Below are positions 22,324 through 33,728 of a DNA stretch of 64,000 nucleotides, piece after piece (position 1 is the stretch's first letter; the number at the start of each line of letters is the position of its first letter). The notes below the pieces were generated by a model. It ran no database searches and was not told the origin of the DNA. It saw only the letters and a list, made by a program, of their open reading frames with translations. Made by a program: the position numbers and the translations under genes. Origin of the DNA: UBA10649 sp963700255 (lineage in GTDB: Bacteria > Actinomycetota > Actinomycetes > S36-B12). The DNA is taken from assembly GCA_963700255.1 (NCBI GenBank), contig CAVOWW010000021.1, forward strand, positions 108,844 through 172,843. The letters run 5' to 3'.

Positions 22324-23324
22324 GCGGGCCGCCGCTGCTCGCGCGATTCGACGCCCTGCTGTTCGACCTGGACGGGGTGGTCTACGTCGGCCCGGCGCCG
22401 GTGCCGCACGCCGCGGAGGCCATCGCCGCGGCCCGGACCGCTGGCCTGGCGTGCGGATACGTCACGAACAACGCCTCGCGCTCGGCGGCAGCTGTGGCCG
22501 CGCACCTGATCGAGCTCGGCATCGATGCCACGGTCGACGACGTCATCACCTCCCCGCAGGCGGCCGTGTCGCTGCTCCCGGACCTCGTGCCGGACGGGTC
22601 CCGCGTCCTGGTGATCGGGGGAACGGGCATCGACGACGCCCTCGTCGACGGCGGCTACGTGCCGGTCCGCACCCTTGCCGACGGGCCGGCCGCCGTCATG
22701 CAGGGCTTCTCCCCGGACGTGTCGTGGCGTGATCTGGCGGAGGCGACCTTCGCGGTGCGTACGGGCCTGCCGTGGATCGCGACGAACCCCGATCTCACCT
22801 TCCCCGCCCCCGGTGGGATCGCCCCCGGCAACGGCGCGCTGGTGCGACTCGTGGCAGAGACCGTGGGGCGGGGCCCGGACGCCGTCGCCGGCAAGCCCGA
22901 GCCGCCGCTTCTCCGGGAGGCCATCCGCCGGACGCACGCGCAGCGACCGCTCATGGTGGGCGACCGGCTCGACACCGACATCGCCGCCGGGACGAGGGTC
23001 GGCATCCCCAGCCTGCTGGTCTTCACCGGTGTCACCACGGTGGCCGAGCTGCTGCAGGCGATCCCCGAGGAGCGTCCCGACTTCGTCGGCGCCGATCTGC
23101 GGGTCCTCCTAGACTCCTACCCCGACGTCGTCGCCAGCGCCGGTACGACGACCTGTCGGTCCTCGTCGGCGAAGGCGGACCACGGCGCGCTCGCCGTCTC
23201 CGTCGGCGGCGACCCTTGGGACGCCGTGCGTGCCGCCGCGGCTGCGGCCTGGATGGCGGCGGACGCCGGACAGCCGCTCCGGGTCGGCGATGCCCTGTCC
23301 GACCTGGCGCGCGCACTGGGCTGA
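22320..23324 (+). CDS. HAD-superfamily IIA phosphatase
   Basis: The 334-residue protein has HAD motif I FDLDGVVYVG (nucleophile Asp in DLDG), motif II-type YVTNNASRS, the lysine in VAGKPEPPLL and motif III MVGDRLDTDIAAG. The IIA-type cap with VMQGFSPDVSW lies between the motifs. The mycobacterial relative at this position is a glycerol-3-phosphate phosphatase, so that is the best guess. The GTG start overlaps the upstream stop. A C-terminal extension of about 80 residues beyond the HAD core is present, as in that actinobacterial group. Confidence 0.88.
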   Translation: MSGPPLLARFDALLFDLDGVVYVGPAPVPHAAEAIAAARTAGLACGYVTNNASRSAAAVAAHLIELGIDATVDDVITSPQAAVSLLPDLVPDGSRVLVIGGTGIDDALVDGGYVPVRTLADGPAAVMQGFSPDVSWRDLAEATFAVRTGLPWIATNPDLTFPAPGGIAPGNGALVRLVAETVGRGPDAVAGKPEPPLLREAIRRTHAQRPLMVGDRLDTDIAAGTRVGIPSLLVFTGVTTVAELLQAIPEERPDFVGADLRVLLDSYPDVVASAGTTTCRSSSAKADHGALAVSVGGDPWDAVRAAAAAAWMAADAGQPLRVGDALSDLARALG

Positions 23325-23423
23325 CGGCCGACCCGGCCGACGATGCGGGGGCCTCGTGGACGGGTACGGTTGGCACAGCGGCTGGGACGGCCCTGCCGCA
23401 TGGCCAGACGAAGGAGTGTCGGC

Positions 23424-24002
23424 GTGCTGGACGACCTGCGCAACTACCTGCAGTTGGCTTCGGGGCTCTCCGAGGCGACGGCCAGCAAGGCGAAGGATGC
23501 CGTCACCGGCCTGCTCGCGCACGGGGTCTCACTGGGCTCGAAGGCGATGCCGGCGCCGGAGATGATGGGCCAGGTCCAGGAGCTGGCCGACGACCTCGTG
23601 GCGACCAGCCGCAACAACCGCGAGATGCTCGTCGGGATGATCCGTGCCGAGGTGGACCGCAACGTGGGCCGCATGGGCTTCGTCCGCGAGGATGAGCTGG
23701 CCGCGCTCCGCCGGCACGTGCAGCGGCTGGAGAAGCAGATCGCCGACGTCCAGGAGGACCTGTCGGCGGCTCGGAGCAGCGCCGACCCCAGCGCAGCAGC
23801 ACCGACCTACCCCTCGCAGGCCTATCCCGCCCAGACCTACCCAGCGCAGGCCGAGGCGGCCCCCGCGAGGCCGACCCCGCCGGTCGAGACGGCCGAGCCG
23901 GCGGCTGCGGATGTCGAGGCGTCGGACGCCAAGGCCCCGGCCGCTGACGAGGCCCCGCCGAAGAAGAAGAAGAAGAAGATCATCGTCGACCCGGGAGCCT
24001 GA
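23424..24002 (+). CDS. Coiled-coil phasin-like protein with poly-lysine tail
   Basis: The 192-residue protein starts at GTG 23424 with AAGGAG 7 bases before it. The first 120 residues are helical, with a coiled coil (LAALRRHVQRLEKQIADVQEDLSAA). Then comes an Ala/Pro-rich linker with three SQAYPAQTYPAQ-type repeats, and the end is PPKKKKKKIIVDPGA. The N-terminal helix resembles polyhydroxyalkanoate-granule phasin-type regulators of actinobacteria. Function is unproven, and no PHA genes are in the window. Confidence 0.75.
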   Translation: MLDDLRNYLQLASGLSEATASKAKDAVTGLLAHGVSLGSKAMPAPEMMGQVQELADDLVATSRNNREMLVGMIRAEVDRNVGRMGFVREDELAALRRHVQRLEKQIADVQEDLSAARSSADPSAAAPTYPSQAYPAQTYPAQAEAAPARPTPPVETAEPAAADVEASDAKAPAADEAPPKKKKKKIIVDPGA

Positions 24003-24004
24003 GC

Positions 24005-24280
24005 ATGGACGAGTTCACCGATGAACCGGCGACCGGCGTGGCTGCCGAGGCCGTGAACGGGACCGTCGACCTCGAGGATCACGAGGTCCTCCTGCTGGAG
24101 GAGGTCGAGGACGAGCTCGTGCTGGCGGTGTGGGAGCCGACGGGCGAGCCCGGCGTGGATGCGGCCCTCGACCTGCTCGGGCAGCTCGATCCCGACGACG
24201 TGCACGGGCATGCGGCGGTGTTCGACGACATCCACCAGCGGTTGCGGGCCACGCTGACCGACCTCGACGCCCCCTCCTGA
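24005..24280 (+). CDS. Small acidic conserved protein of unknown function
   Basis: The 91-residue, strongly acidic protein begins 2 bases after the previous stop, so it belongs to the same transcript. It contains LLLEEVEDELVLAVWEPTGEPGVDAALDLLGQLD and ends in a helix. A small protein of similar size sits just before tlyA in mycobacteria. I know no function for it and see no motif. Confidence 0.75.
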   Translation: MDEFTDEPATGVAAEAVNGTVDLEDHEVLLLEEVEDELVLAVWEPTGEPGVDAALDLLGQLDPDDVHGHAAVFDDIHQRLRATLTDLDAPS

Positions 24281-24302
24281 TCGTCGATCGGGAGCGCTGA
24301 CG

Positions 24303-25130
24303 GTGGCCCGTCGACGACTCGACGCGGAGCTCGTCCGGCGGCACCTCGCGCGGTCACGTGACCACGCCCGCGAGCTGATCGACGCGGGCAGCGTGCGGGT
24401 GCGGGGAACGGTGGCGACCAAGGCCGCCACCCAGGTGGAGGAGGCGGACCCCATCGTCGTCGCGGAGGGCGAGGCTGCCGACGGCTACGTGTCCCGTGGC
24501 GCCCACAAGCTGATCGGGGCGCTGGACGCCTTCCCTGACGTCGTCGTGGCGGGTCGTGACTGCCTCGACGCCGGCGCGTCCACCGGTGGTTTCACCCAGG
24601 TGCTCCTGGAGCGCGGGGCGGCCCGCGTGCTGGCCGTCGATGTCGGGTACGGGCAGCTGGCCTGGCCCGTGCGCACGGATCCGCGCGTGCACGTCATGGA
24701 ACGGACCAACGTGCGATCACTGGCTCCCGGCGACGTGCCCTGGCCCCCGGCCCTGATCGTGGCCGACCTGTCGTTCATCCCGCTGGAGCTGGTCCTCCCC
24801 GCCCTGGCGGGAGTGGCCACGGACGATGCCGACCTGGTGCTCATGGTGAAGCCGCAGTTCGAGGTCGGCCGCGCGGCAGTGGGGGACGGTGTCGTGCGCG
24901 ACCCCGCGCTCCGACGGTCGGCCGTGCAGGGGGTCGCCGATGCGGCATCCGCTCTCGGACTGCACGTCCTCGGCGTCGCGGCGAGCCCGCTGCCCGGACC
25001 GAGCGGTAACGTCGAGTACTTCCTCTGGCTGAGCCTCGCAGGCGGCAGGATGGGGGACGACGCCTCCCCGCTCGTCGGGGTGGAGGTGGAGCGGGCGATC
25101 GCCCGGGCCGTGACGGAGGGACCGCAATGA
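24303..25130 (+). CDS. tlyA: TlyA 16S/23S rRNA 2'-O-methyltransferase
   Basis: The 275-residue protein has an N-terminal S4 RNA-binding domain (RRRLDAELVRRHLARSRDHA) and an FtsJ-type methyltransferase domain. The SAM motif is DAGASTGGFTQVLLERGA, and the catalytic Lys/Asp/Lys/Glu set is visible (SRGAHKL, VADLSFIPLE, MVKPQFEVG, NVEYFLWL). TlyA methylates ribosomal RNA, and its loss gives capreomycin resistance in mycobacteria. It starts at GTG 24303 and overlaps nadK by four bases. Confidence 0.93.
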   Translation: MARRRLDAELVRRHLARSRDHARELIDAGSVRVRGTVATKAATQVEEADPIVVAEGEAADGYVSRGAHKLIGALDAFPDVVVAGRDCLDAGASTGGFTQVLLERGAARVLAVDVGYGQLAWPVRTDPRVHVMERTNVRSLAPGDVPWPPALIVADLSFIPLELVLPALAGVATDDADLVLMVKPQFEVGRAAVGDGVVRDPALRRSAVQGVADAASALGLHVLGVAASPLPGPSGNVEYFLWLSLAGGRMGDDASPLVGVEVERAIARAVTEGPQ

Positions 25131-26092
25131 CCGCTGAGGAAGCGACGCGACGCGTCCTGCTCGTGGTGAACCCCCGGAGCGACGAGGCCCGAGCCGTGCT
25201 CGCCACCGTGGTGCACCGGCTCGCGGAGGCCGATGTCGAGGTCGTCCTGGCCGAGGAGGACCGCGACCACCTGGCGGCCTATGGGGACACCGGTCTCGAT
25301 CCCGGGATCACGGCCGTGGCGTCCGACGAGAACGCCGCTGACGGCACCGACGTCGTCGTCGTGCTGGGCGGCGACGGAACCGTGCTCCGGGCGGCCGAGC
25401 GGGCGCGAGCCAGCGGCGTGCCGCTCTTCGGCGTCAACCTCGGCCACGTGGGCTTCCTGGCCGAGGCCGAGCCCGAGGACCTGTCCGCCGTGGTCGATGC
25501 CATCGTGCGCCGTCGGTGGGCCACCGAGGACCGCATGACCCTGGATGTCCGGCTGCTCGAGTCCGGCGCCGTCGTGCACTCGACCTGGGCGCTGAACGAG
25601 ATCTCCCTGGAGAAGCGCGCACGCGAGCGCATGGTCGACGTCATGGTCGAGGTCGACGGCCGGCCGCTCAGTCCGATGGGGCTGCGACGGCGTCGTCTGC
25701 GCGACGCCGACCGGCTCGACCGCATACGCCTTCTCCGCCGGCGGACCGGTCGTGTGGCCGGAGGTGTCGGCGATGCTCGTGGTCCCGTTGAGCGCGCACG
25801 CCCTGTTCGCGCGCCCGCTGGTGGTCTCGCCGACGAGCGTCGTCGCCTTCGACATCGGCGAGGACTCCGATGCCGTGCTGTCCGCCGACGGGCGCCGGAT
25901 GCGTGACGTGGCGGGGGCCAGCCGGATCGAGGTGCGCCAGGATCCGCGGCCCGTGCGGTTCGCCCGGCTTGCGATGTCGCCGTTCACGGATCGGCTGGTC
26001 GCGAAGTTCGAGCTGCCGGTGGCGGGGTGGCGGGGCCGGCGCGACGACGTCAGGAGTGCGCCCGAGGGCGGCGACGCCCGGAGGGCGGATGA
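25127..26092 (+). CDS. nadK: NAD kinase, frameshifted
   Basis: NadK makes NADP from NAD and ATP. Frame 1 gives LLVVNPRSDEA, the GGDGT motif VVLGGDGTVLRAA, and NLGHVGFLAEAEP. At about 25676 an extra A breaks the frame. In the next frame the family's WGCDGVVCATPTGSTAYAFS motif, SAGGPVVWPE and the C-terminal FELPVAGWRG are perfect. No stop follows GWRG in that frame, so a second indel near 26,040 is likely, restoring a TGA at 26090 that overlaps the recN ATG. The end coordinate is therefore tentative. Order tlyA-nadK-recN is conserved in actinobacteria. Confidence 0.87.
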
Positions 26093-27872
26093 TCCACGAG
26101 CTGCGGATCCGCGGCCTGGGGGTGATCGACGAGGCCGTCATCCCCTTCGCGCCGGGCCTGACCGTGCTGACCGGCGAGACGGGTGCGGGCAAGACCATGG
26201 TCCTCACGGGCCTGGGGCTGATCCGTGGGGACAAGGCGGACAGCGGACTGGTTCGCAAGGGCGCCGAGCACGCGGACGTCGACGCCGAGTGGCGGCTGCC
26301 GGCGGATCCCTCGGACGGGTGGGCGCGTGGGGTCCTGGATCGGCTCGAGGAGGCCGGTGGCTCGTGCGAGGCGGATGGCGACGGGCTCGTCCTGCTGCTC
26401 GGCCGTTCGGTCGGGGCGGGGGGAAGGAGCCGTGCGTTCGCGGGCGGACGCAGCGTCCCCGCATCGACCCTGGCCGAGCTCGGCGAGCACCTGATGGCCG
26501 TCCACGGCCAGTCGGACCAGCTGCTGATCCGTGATCCGCGGCGCCAGCGTGAGCTCCTCGACCTGTTCGCGGGCACGGAGGTGCTCGCGGTCCGTGCCGG
26601 CTTCGCGGCGGACTTCACGGCCTGGCGCGCGGCGGCACGTGAGCTGCGCGACCTCATCGAGCATCGCCAGGAGCGCGAACGGGAGGCTGCTCTCCTGCGG
26701 CATGGGATCGACGAGATCGCCGCGGTGGAGCCCGTTCCCGGGGAGGACGAGGCGCTCAAGGCGCAGGCCAGCGTGCTGGCTCATGCCACCGACCTGCTCG
26801 CCGATGTCGGAGCGGCGCACGCCGACCTCATGGGCGGTGACGACGCCGGCGAGGGCAGCGTCACCGACCTGCTGTCGCGGGCGCGCCACTCGCTCGAGCG
26901 TGCCGCGTGGCCTCGACGAGTCGCTGGCGCCCACGGTCGAGCATCTCGACCGGCTCGTCGAGTCGGTGTCCGTGGCGGCCGGGGAGCTCGCTGCCTACGC
27001 CCGCGAGGTCGATGCCGATCCTGCCCGCCAGGCGGTGGTCGAGGAGCGCAGGCAGGCCATCAGCGCTCTCAAGCGCCGCTACGGTCCCGAGCTCGACGAC
27101 GTGCTCGAGTGGTGGGCGTCGGCACAGGAGTCCGTGTCCGCGGTGGATGGCGCCGACGCACGGGTCGGTGAGCTGGCGGCGGAGGTCGAGGCCCTGCACG
27201 CCCGAGTCGTCGTCGGCCGCGGCGACCCTCACGGCGCAGAGGCGGGCCGCGGCAGAGCAGGCTGGGCGGCGGCCGTCACGGCGGAGCTGCATGATCTCGC
27301 CATGCCCGACGCGGCGGTCTCCGTCGCGATCGACACGAAGGCGGACCCGGAGGAGTTCACCGCAGACGGAGCCGACACCGTCGACGATGCTGCTGACGCC
27401 GCATTCCGGGAGCGAGGCTCGTGCGCTGGGCAAGGGGGCGTCAGGCGGCGAGCTGTCGCGCATCATGCTCGCCATCGAGGTCGTGCTCGCGGGGGTCGAC
27501 AGCGTCCCGTCGTTCGTCTTCGACGAGGTCGATGCGGGGATCGGTGGCCGGGTCGCCGTCGAGGTGGGCCGCCGGCTCGCCCGGCTGGCCCGCACCTCCC
27601 AGGTGATCGTGGTGACCCACCTGCCGCAGGTCGCCGCGTTCGCCGACCAGCACGTCGTTGTCACCAAGGACGGGTCCGGGCAGGTGACCGCGTCGAGCGT
27701 GGCCGTGGTCGACGGCCCGGAGCGGGTGCGCGAGCTGGTGCGCATGCTCTCCGGGCTGGAGGACTCGCAGTCGGGGGCGGAGCACGCCGCGGAGCTGCTC
27801 GCCCTCGCCGATGCGGACCGAAGCGGCGCCGACGTGCCGAGATCGGATGCCAGACGTAGGGTCCGGAAATGA
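26089..27872 (+). CDS. recN: DNA repair protein RecN, multiply frameshifted
   Basis: RecN is an SMC-like ATPase for double-strand-break repair. The N-terminus has MIHELRIRGLGVIDEAVI and Walker A LTGETGAGKTM, then VHGQSDQLLI. The C-terminus has the ABC signature GASGGELSRIMLAI, Walker B FVFDEVDAGIGG and VVTHLPQVAAFAD. Between them the coding frame changes at about 26,910, 27,215, 27,270 and 27,385, yet each segment fits RecN and no stop interrupts the composite. Total span, about 594 codons, is normal. I read this as a real gene with at least four sequence errors, though decay cannot be excluded. Confidence 0.85.
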
Positions 27873-28414
27873 GCGACACCGTCACGCTCGAGTACCTGGG
27901 GTCGGCAGCGCCCGACCGAGCCCGCGCGCCCTATGTCGTCGCTGCTGTCGTCGGCCTGCTGGCGGTGCTGGCCGCAGCCTTCCTGTGGTGGAGCGACTCG
28001 GTGCGCCAGGGCGCCACGGAGGAGCTGGCGGCAACCTTCGAGGAGGCGACGGCGCGTGCGGCGTCCGGTGAGCGGGCCGTCCTGGGGACCCTGGCCTACG
28101 CCTCGCCCCTGATCTGGTCGGCCGATGTCCCCGAGGACGTCCGTGACGGCCTGCGCGGGGTGGTCGAGGAGAGCGCAGCGGTGGTCGCTGCGGACCTGGT
28201 GCGCCTCCGGGAGCGTGCCGAGGAGACCGCGGTCCTGCCCTGGCAGGAGGCCCAGCTCGAGGCGCGGGCGGAGGTGGCGGATCTCATCGACGCCCAGTGG
28301 GTCAGGTTCGATGGCATTGCGCAGGACGCACGGGACATCGACCGGGTGCTCGCGGACGGCCCGCTCCCGGTCGGGGCCGCGGCCGAGGCACTGCGCGCCG
28401 CCGGCGCGGAGTGA
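27869..28414 (+). CDS. Single-pass membrane protein of unknown function
   Basis: The 181-residue protein starts at ATG 27869, overlapping the recN stop. After about 22 residues comes one transmembrane helix (VVAAVVGLLAVLAAAFLWW), then a mostly helical outer part rich in Glu, Ala and Arg with no cysteines. I recognise no domain. In mycobacteria the positions between recN and pyrG hold steA and mctB; this protein resembles neither, so the spot is occupied by a lineage-specific gene. Confidence 0.75.
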   Translation: MSDTVTLEYLGSAAPDRARAPYVVAAVVGLLAVLAAAFLWWSDSVRQGATEELAATFEEATARAASGERAVLGTLAYASPLIWSADVPEDVRDGLRGVVEESAAVVAADLVRLRERAEETAVLPWQEAQLEARAEVADLIDAQWVRFDGIAQDARDIDRVLADGPLPVGAAAEALRAAGAE

Positions 28415-28467
28415 CTCCGCGCGTCCGGCGCAGGAGCAGCGGTGATCCGCTGATAGTCTGAACGTCC

Positions 28468-30122
<1,655 letters not shown>

Positions 30123-30126
<4 letters not shown>

Positions 30127-30810
30127 CCGGACCCGAGGAGTGGGCCGGGCCGGTCGCGGACGACGGGGATCCCCGCCCATGCACTGATCGCGCCGTCCGG
30201 TTCGAGGGCAGGGTGTGGTCGGTCGTCAGCGACACCGTCGAGTTCGAGGGTGCCTCGGCCGTCCGCGACGTCATCCTCCATCCGGGGGCGGTGGCGGTCA
30301 TCGCTCTCGACGACCACGACCGCGTCCTGCTCATCCGCCAGTACCGCCATCCCGTCGGGCGGTGGCTGTTCGAGCCGCCGGCAGGACTCCTGGACGAGCC
30401 CGACGAGGCCGCGTGGCTGACCGCAGGCCGGGAGCTGGCCGAGGAGTCCGGGTACGAGGCCACCCGCTGGGACGTCCTCCTGGACTTCTACACGTCCCCT
30501 GGCGGCACGTCCGAGGGCATCCGGGTCTTCCTGGCCCGAGGGCTGACGCCTCTCTCGGAGCGGCCGTCCGCGCACCGGCGAGGCGGAGGAGGCGCACCTG
30601 CCTCGGGCCTGGGTGGACCTCGACGAGGCGCGGGACCTGGTCCTCTCGGGGCACCTCGGCAGCCCCTCGGCCGTCACCGGGATCCTGGCCGCGTGGATCA
30701 GCCGGGCCGGCGGCTGGGCCTCCCTGCGGCCCGCCGATGCCCCGTGGCCGGCCCGCGACCTGCTGGTCGCCGCCGACCGCGTGCGCATGCCGCGCCGCAC
30801 CGGAGCCTGA
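30123..30810 (+). CDS. NUDIX hydrolase (ADP-ribose pyrophosphatase type), frameshifted
   Basis: The first part contains VRFEGRVWSVVSDTVEFEG, LLIRQYRHPVGRWLFEPPAG and the NUDIX box with GRELAEESGY (RE..EE core). After FLARGLTPLSERPSAH (about 30,568) one extra base shifts the frame. The next frame gives GEAEEAHLPRAWVDLDEARDLVLSG and a normal C-terminal helix to the TGA at 30808-30810. Corrected length is about 228 residues. Such enzymes split ADP-ribose to AMP and ribose-5-phosphate. Overlap with pyrG is a conserved actinobacterial feature. Confidence 0.86.
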
Positions 30811-30924
30811 CTCCTGCGCCATGCTCCCGCTCGGAATGCCTGATACCTCTCCGCGTCAGGGGCGTTCTCCTAGGCTTGGCGCAGATCACGCCCCGTCGGG
30901 GTGGACAGGACATGCGAGGCGAAC

Positions 30925-32040
30925 GTGAAGGTCGGAATCCCCAAGGAGATCAAGAACCACGAGTACCGGGTGGCGATCACCCCCGCGGGCGTGATGGAGC
31001 TGGTGCGCAACGGCCATCAGGTCGTCATCGAGCAGGACGCGGGCCTGGGCTCCTCGATCCCCAATGACGACTACGTCAAGGCCGGCGCCACGATCCTCCC
31101 GACGGCCGACGACGTCTGGGGCTCCGCGGAGATGATCCTCAAGGTCAAGGAGCCGATCGCCGCGGAGTACCACCGCATGCGCGAGGGCCAGGTCCTGTTC
31201 ACCTACCTGCACCTGGCAGCGGACAAGCCGCTCACGGAGGAGCTCGCCAAGCGCAAGGTCACCGCCATCGCGTACGAGACCGTCGAGCTGCCCGACCGCT
31301 CGCTGCCTCTGCTGGCGCCGATGTCCGAGGTGGCCGGCCGGCTCGCCCCGCAGGTGGGGGCCAACGCCCTCATGCGTGCCCAGGGCGGTCGCGGCGTGCT
31401 CATGGGCGGAGTGTCGGGCGTGTACGCGGCGAAGGTCGTCGTCATCGGCGCGGGCGTGGCGGGCCAGAACGCCGCAACGATCGCTCTCGGCATGCAGGCC
31501 GAGGTCCTGCTGCTCGACAACAACATCGCCCGGCTCCGTCAGATGGACGCCATCTACCAGGGCCACATGCAGACGATCGCCTCGAACACCTACGAGATCG
31601 AGCGCGCCGTGCTCGACGCCGACATGGTCATCGGAGCCGTCCTCGTGCCGGGGGCCAAGGCCCCCAAGCTCGTCACGAACGAGCTCGTGTCGCGGATGAA
31701 GCCGGGATCGGTCCTCGTCGACATCGCCATCGACCAGGGCGGCTGCTTCGAGGACTCGCGTCCGACCACGCATGCCGCGCCCACGTACAGCGTCCACGAC
31801 TCGGTCTTCTACTGCGTCGCCAACATGCCCGGCGCCGTGCCGAACACCTCGACGTACGCGCTGACGAACGTCACGCTGCCCTACGCGGTCGCGCTCGCCA
31901 ACAAGGGCTGGCGCCAGGCCCTGCGAGACGACCAGGCGCTCGCGCTCGGCCTGAACGTGCACGATGGCCAGGTCACCTACGGCGCTGTCGCCGAGGCGTT
32001 CGGCATGCCGCTCACCGAGCTCGACAGGGTGCTCGCCTGA
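30925..32040 (+). CDS. ald: Alanine dehydrogenase
   Basis: Ald interconverts L-alanine and pyruvate plus ammonia with NAD. The 371-residue protein has the exact family length, the start KVGIPKEIKNHEYRVAITPAG, the pyruvate-site residues in LKVKEP and YLHLAADK, and the Rossmann motif VVIGAGVAGQNAA. GTG 30925 is chosen over GTG 30901 because it gives the family N-terminus. A location between the NUDIX gene and xerD/parA matches the Streptomyces order. No known riboswitch or clear operator was seen in the preceding 114 bases. Confidence 0.95.
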   Translation: MKVGIPKEIKNHEYRVAITPAGVMELVRNGHQVVIEQDAGLGSSIPNDDYVKAGATILPTADDVWGSAEMILKVKEPIAAEYHRMREGQVLFTYLHLAADKPLTEELAKRKVTAIAYETVELPDRSLPLLAPMSEVAGRLAPQVGANALMRAQGGRGVLMGGVSGVYAAKVVVIGAGVAGQNAATIALGMQAEVLLLDNNIARLRQMDAIYQGHMQTIASNTYEIERAVLDADMVIGAVLVPGAKAPKLVTNELVSRMKPGSVLVDIAIDQGGCFEDSRPTTHAAPTYSVHDSVFYCVANMPGAVPNTSTYALTNVTLPYAVALANKGWRQALRDDQALALGLNVHDGQVTYGAVAEAFGMPLTELDRVLA

Positions 32041-32957
32041 CCTCCCTCGCGGACGCGGTTGCGGGCTACCTCGATCACATCACGATCGAGCGAGGCCTCG
32101 CGGCCAACACGGTCGCGGCCTACCGCCGGGACCTCGACCGGTACGTGCACTGGTGCGACGGGCGCTCGATCACCGACATCGGCGACGTCACCGAGAATGC
32201 GGTCGCCGACTTCGCTGCATCCTTGCGCCAGCCGACGGTCGACGTGCCGGCGCTGAGCGCGTCGAGCGCTGCGCGCGTCGTGGTATCCGTGCGGACGTTC
32301 CACCGCTTCGCCGCGCGCGAGGGCCTCACATCCGCAGACCCCGCGCGGGACGTCAGACCGTCAGCCATCCCTCGTCGGCTGCCGAAGGCGCTCCCGTACG
32401 AGCAGGTGCAGGCCCTGATCGACAGCGCGGGTGACGTCGACACCCCGGAGGGGCTGCGGGATCGTGCCCTCGTGGAGTTCCTGTACGGCACCGGCACCCG
32501 CATCTCGGAGGCCGTGGGCCTCGACGTCGACGACGTCGATCTCGAGAGCCTCACCGTCGTGGTCACCGGCAAGGGGGACAAGCAGCGGATGCTGCCCCTC
32601 GGGGAGTTCGCCGCCGACGCCCTGGCCGCCTACCTGGTCCGGGGGCGTCCGGCCCTGTCGCCCAAGGGCAAGGGGAGCCCGCGCCTGTTCCTGAACTCCC
32701 TCGGCAGGCCGCTGTCGCGCCAGAGCGCCTACGCGGTGCTGCAGATGGCCGCACGTCGCGCGCAGATCGCGTCGGCGGTGAGCCCGCACACGCTGCGCCA
32801 CAGCTTCGCCACCCATCTGCTCGAGCGCGGTGCTGACGTTCGCGTCGTGCAGGAGCTGCTCGGTCATGCCTCCGTCACGACCACGCAGATCTACACGATG
32901 GTCACCGTTGACACGCTCCGCGAGGTGTACGCCACGAGTCATCCGAGGGCCCGATGA
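32037..32957 (+). CDS. xerD: Tyrosine recombinase XerD (chromosome dimer resolution)
   Basis: XerD with XerC resolves chromosome dimers at dif. The frame encodes an N-terminal SAM-like domain (VAGYLDHITIERGLAANTVAAYRRDL) and a catalytic domain with Arg in GTGTRISEAVGL, then HTLRHSFATHLL, LLGHASVTTTQIYT (His-x-x-Arg, His, Tyr). There is no ATG or GTG at the expected N-terminus: the next is GTG 32145, which would cut 36 residues from the DNA-binding domain. CTG 32037, overlapping the ald stop as CTGA, would give a normal 306 residues, so it is proposed as start, with low certainty. Confidence 0.9.
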   Translation: MTSLADAVAGYLDHITIERGLAANTVAAYRRDLDRYVHWCDGRSITDIGDVTENAVADFAASLRQPTVDVPALSASSAARVVVSVRTFHRFAAREGLTSADPARDVRPSAIPRRLPKALPYEQVQALIDSAGDVDTPEGLRDRALVEFLYGTGTRISEAVGLDVDDVDLESLTVVVTGKGDKQRMLPLGEFAADALAAYLVRGRPALSPKGKGSPRLFLNSLGRPLSRQSAYAVLQMAARRAQIASAVSPHTLRHSFATHLLERGADVRVVQELLGHASVTTTQIYTMVTVDTLREVYATSHPRAR

Positions 32958-33703
32958 CGGGGCGTGGCCTCCTCGTCGCCCTGGTCGCGGCGGTGACCGT
33001 CATGGTCGGGGGCATCCCGGCACAGGGTGCACAGGCCGCCACGCCTGCGGAGCCCACGGAACGGCGGGTCATCGGCCGGTCGGTCGATGACCGGCCCATC
33101 GTGGCCCGGCATCTCGGCTCGCTCGACGCGCCCGTGCAGCTCGTCGTCATCGGGCAGCTGCACGGGAACGAGCCGGGGGGACGAAAGGTCGTGGATCGCC
33201 TCACCCGGTCGCGCATTCCCGAGGGCGTCGGGGTGTGGGTGCTCACCAGCGTCAACCCGGACGGGGCGCGAGCCGGATCTCGCGTGAACGCCCGGCTCGT
33301 CGACCTGAACCGCAACTTCCCCCACGACTGGCGCAAGCAGGGCCGGCGCACCGACCAGTGGTCCGGCCCGCGCGCGGCCAGCGAGCCCGAGACCCGGGCC
33401 GTGATGCGCTTCCTGCGTCGGGTGCGGCCGGCGGCCGTCCTCGGCTACCACCAGGCCTACGACGTGGTGGACATCAGCCATCCGCGCAGCCGGCCGGCCG
33501 GTCGCCAGCTGGCCAGGTGGATGGGGGAGCGGGCCCGGGTCGTGCGCTGCACCGGTCCCTGCCACGGGACCATGACCCAGTGGGTGGACGCGGAGCTGGA
33601 GGCCATCGCGCTGACGGTCGAGCTGGACCGCCGGGTGTCCACGGCAGAGGCCGCCCGGGCCGCCGCGGCGGTGCTCCGGCTCGGGCAGTGGCTCGGCAGG
33701 TAG
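32954..33703 (+). CDS. Secreted M14-family zinc carboxypeptidase
   Basis: The 249-residue protein overlaps xerD by four bases (ATGA). A signal peptide (residues 1 to about 29, ending GAQA) precedes a small M14 domain. Zinc ligands are visible in GQLHGNEPGG (His-x-x-Glu) and GYHQAYD, the substrate arginine region is DLNRNFPHDW, and the likely catalytic Glu is in ALTVELDRR. This short form resembles murein-peptide amidases, so trimming of cell-wall peptides outside the membrane is probable. Confidence 0.85.
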   Translation: MTGRGLLVALVAAVTVMVGGIPAQGAQAATPAEPTERRVIGRSVDDRPIVARHLGSLDAPVQLVVIGQLHGNEPGGRKVVDRLTRSRIPEGVGVWVLTSVNPDGARAGSRVNARLVDLNRNFPHDWRKQGRRTDQWSGPRAASEPETRAVMRFLRRVRPAAVLGYHQAYDVVDISHPRSRPAGRQLARWMGERARVVRCTGPCHGTMTQWVDAELEAIALTVELDRRVSTAEAARAAAAVLRLGQWLGR

Positions 33704-33728
33704 GCTCAACCGACCGATCGGAGAAGGG

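Noticed and set aside
26089..27872. recN as a decayed pseudogene
   Set aside because: All motifs and inter-motif similarity are kept across the shifts and no stop remains in the joined frame, so sequence error is preferred.
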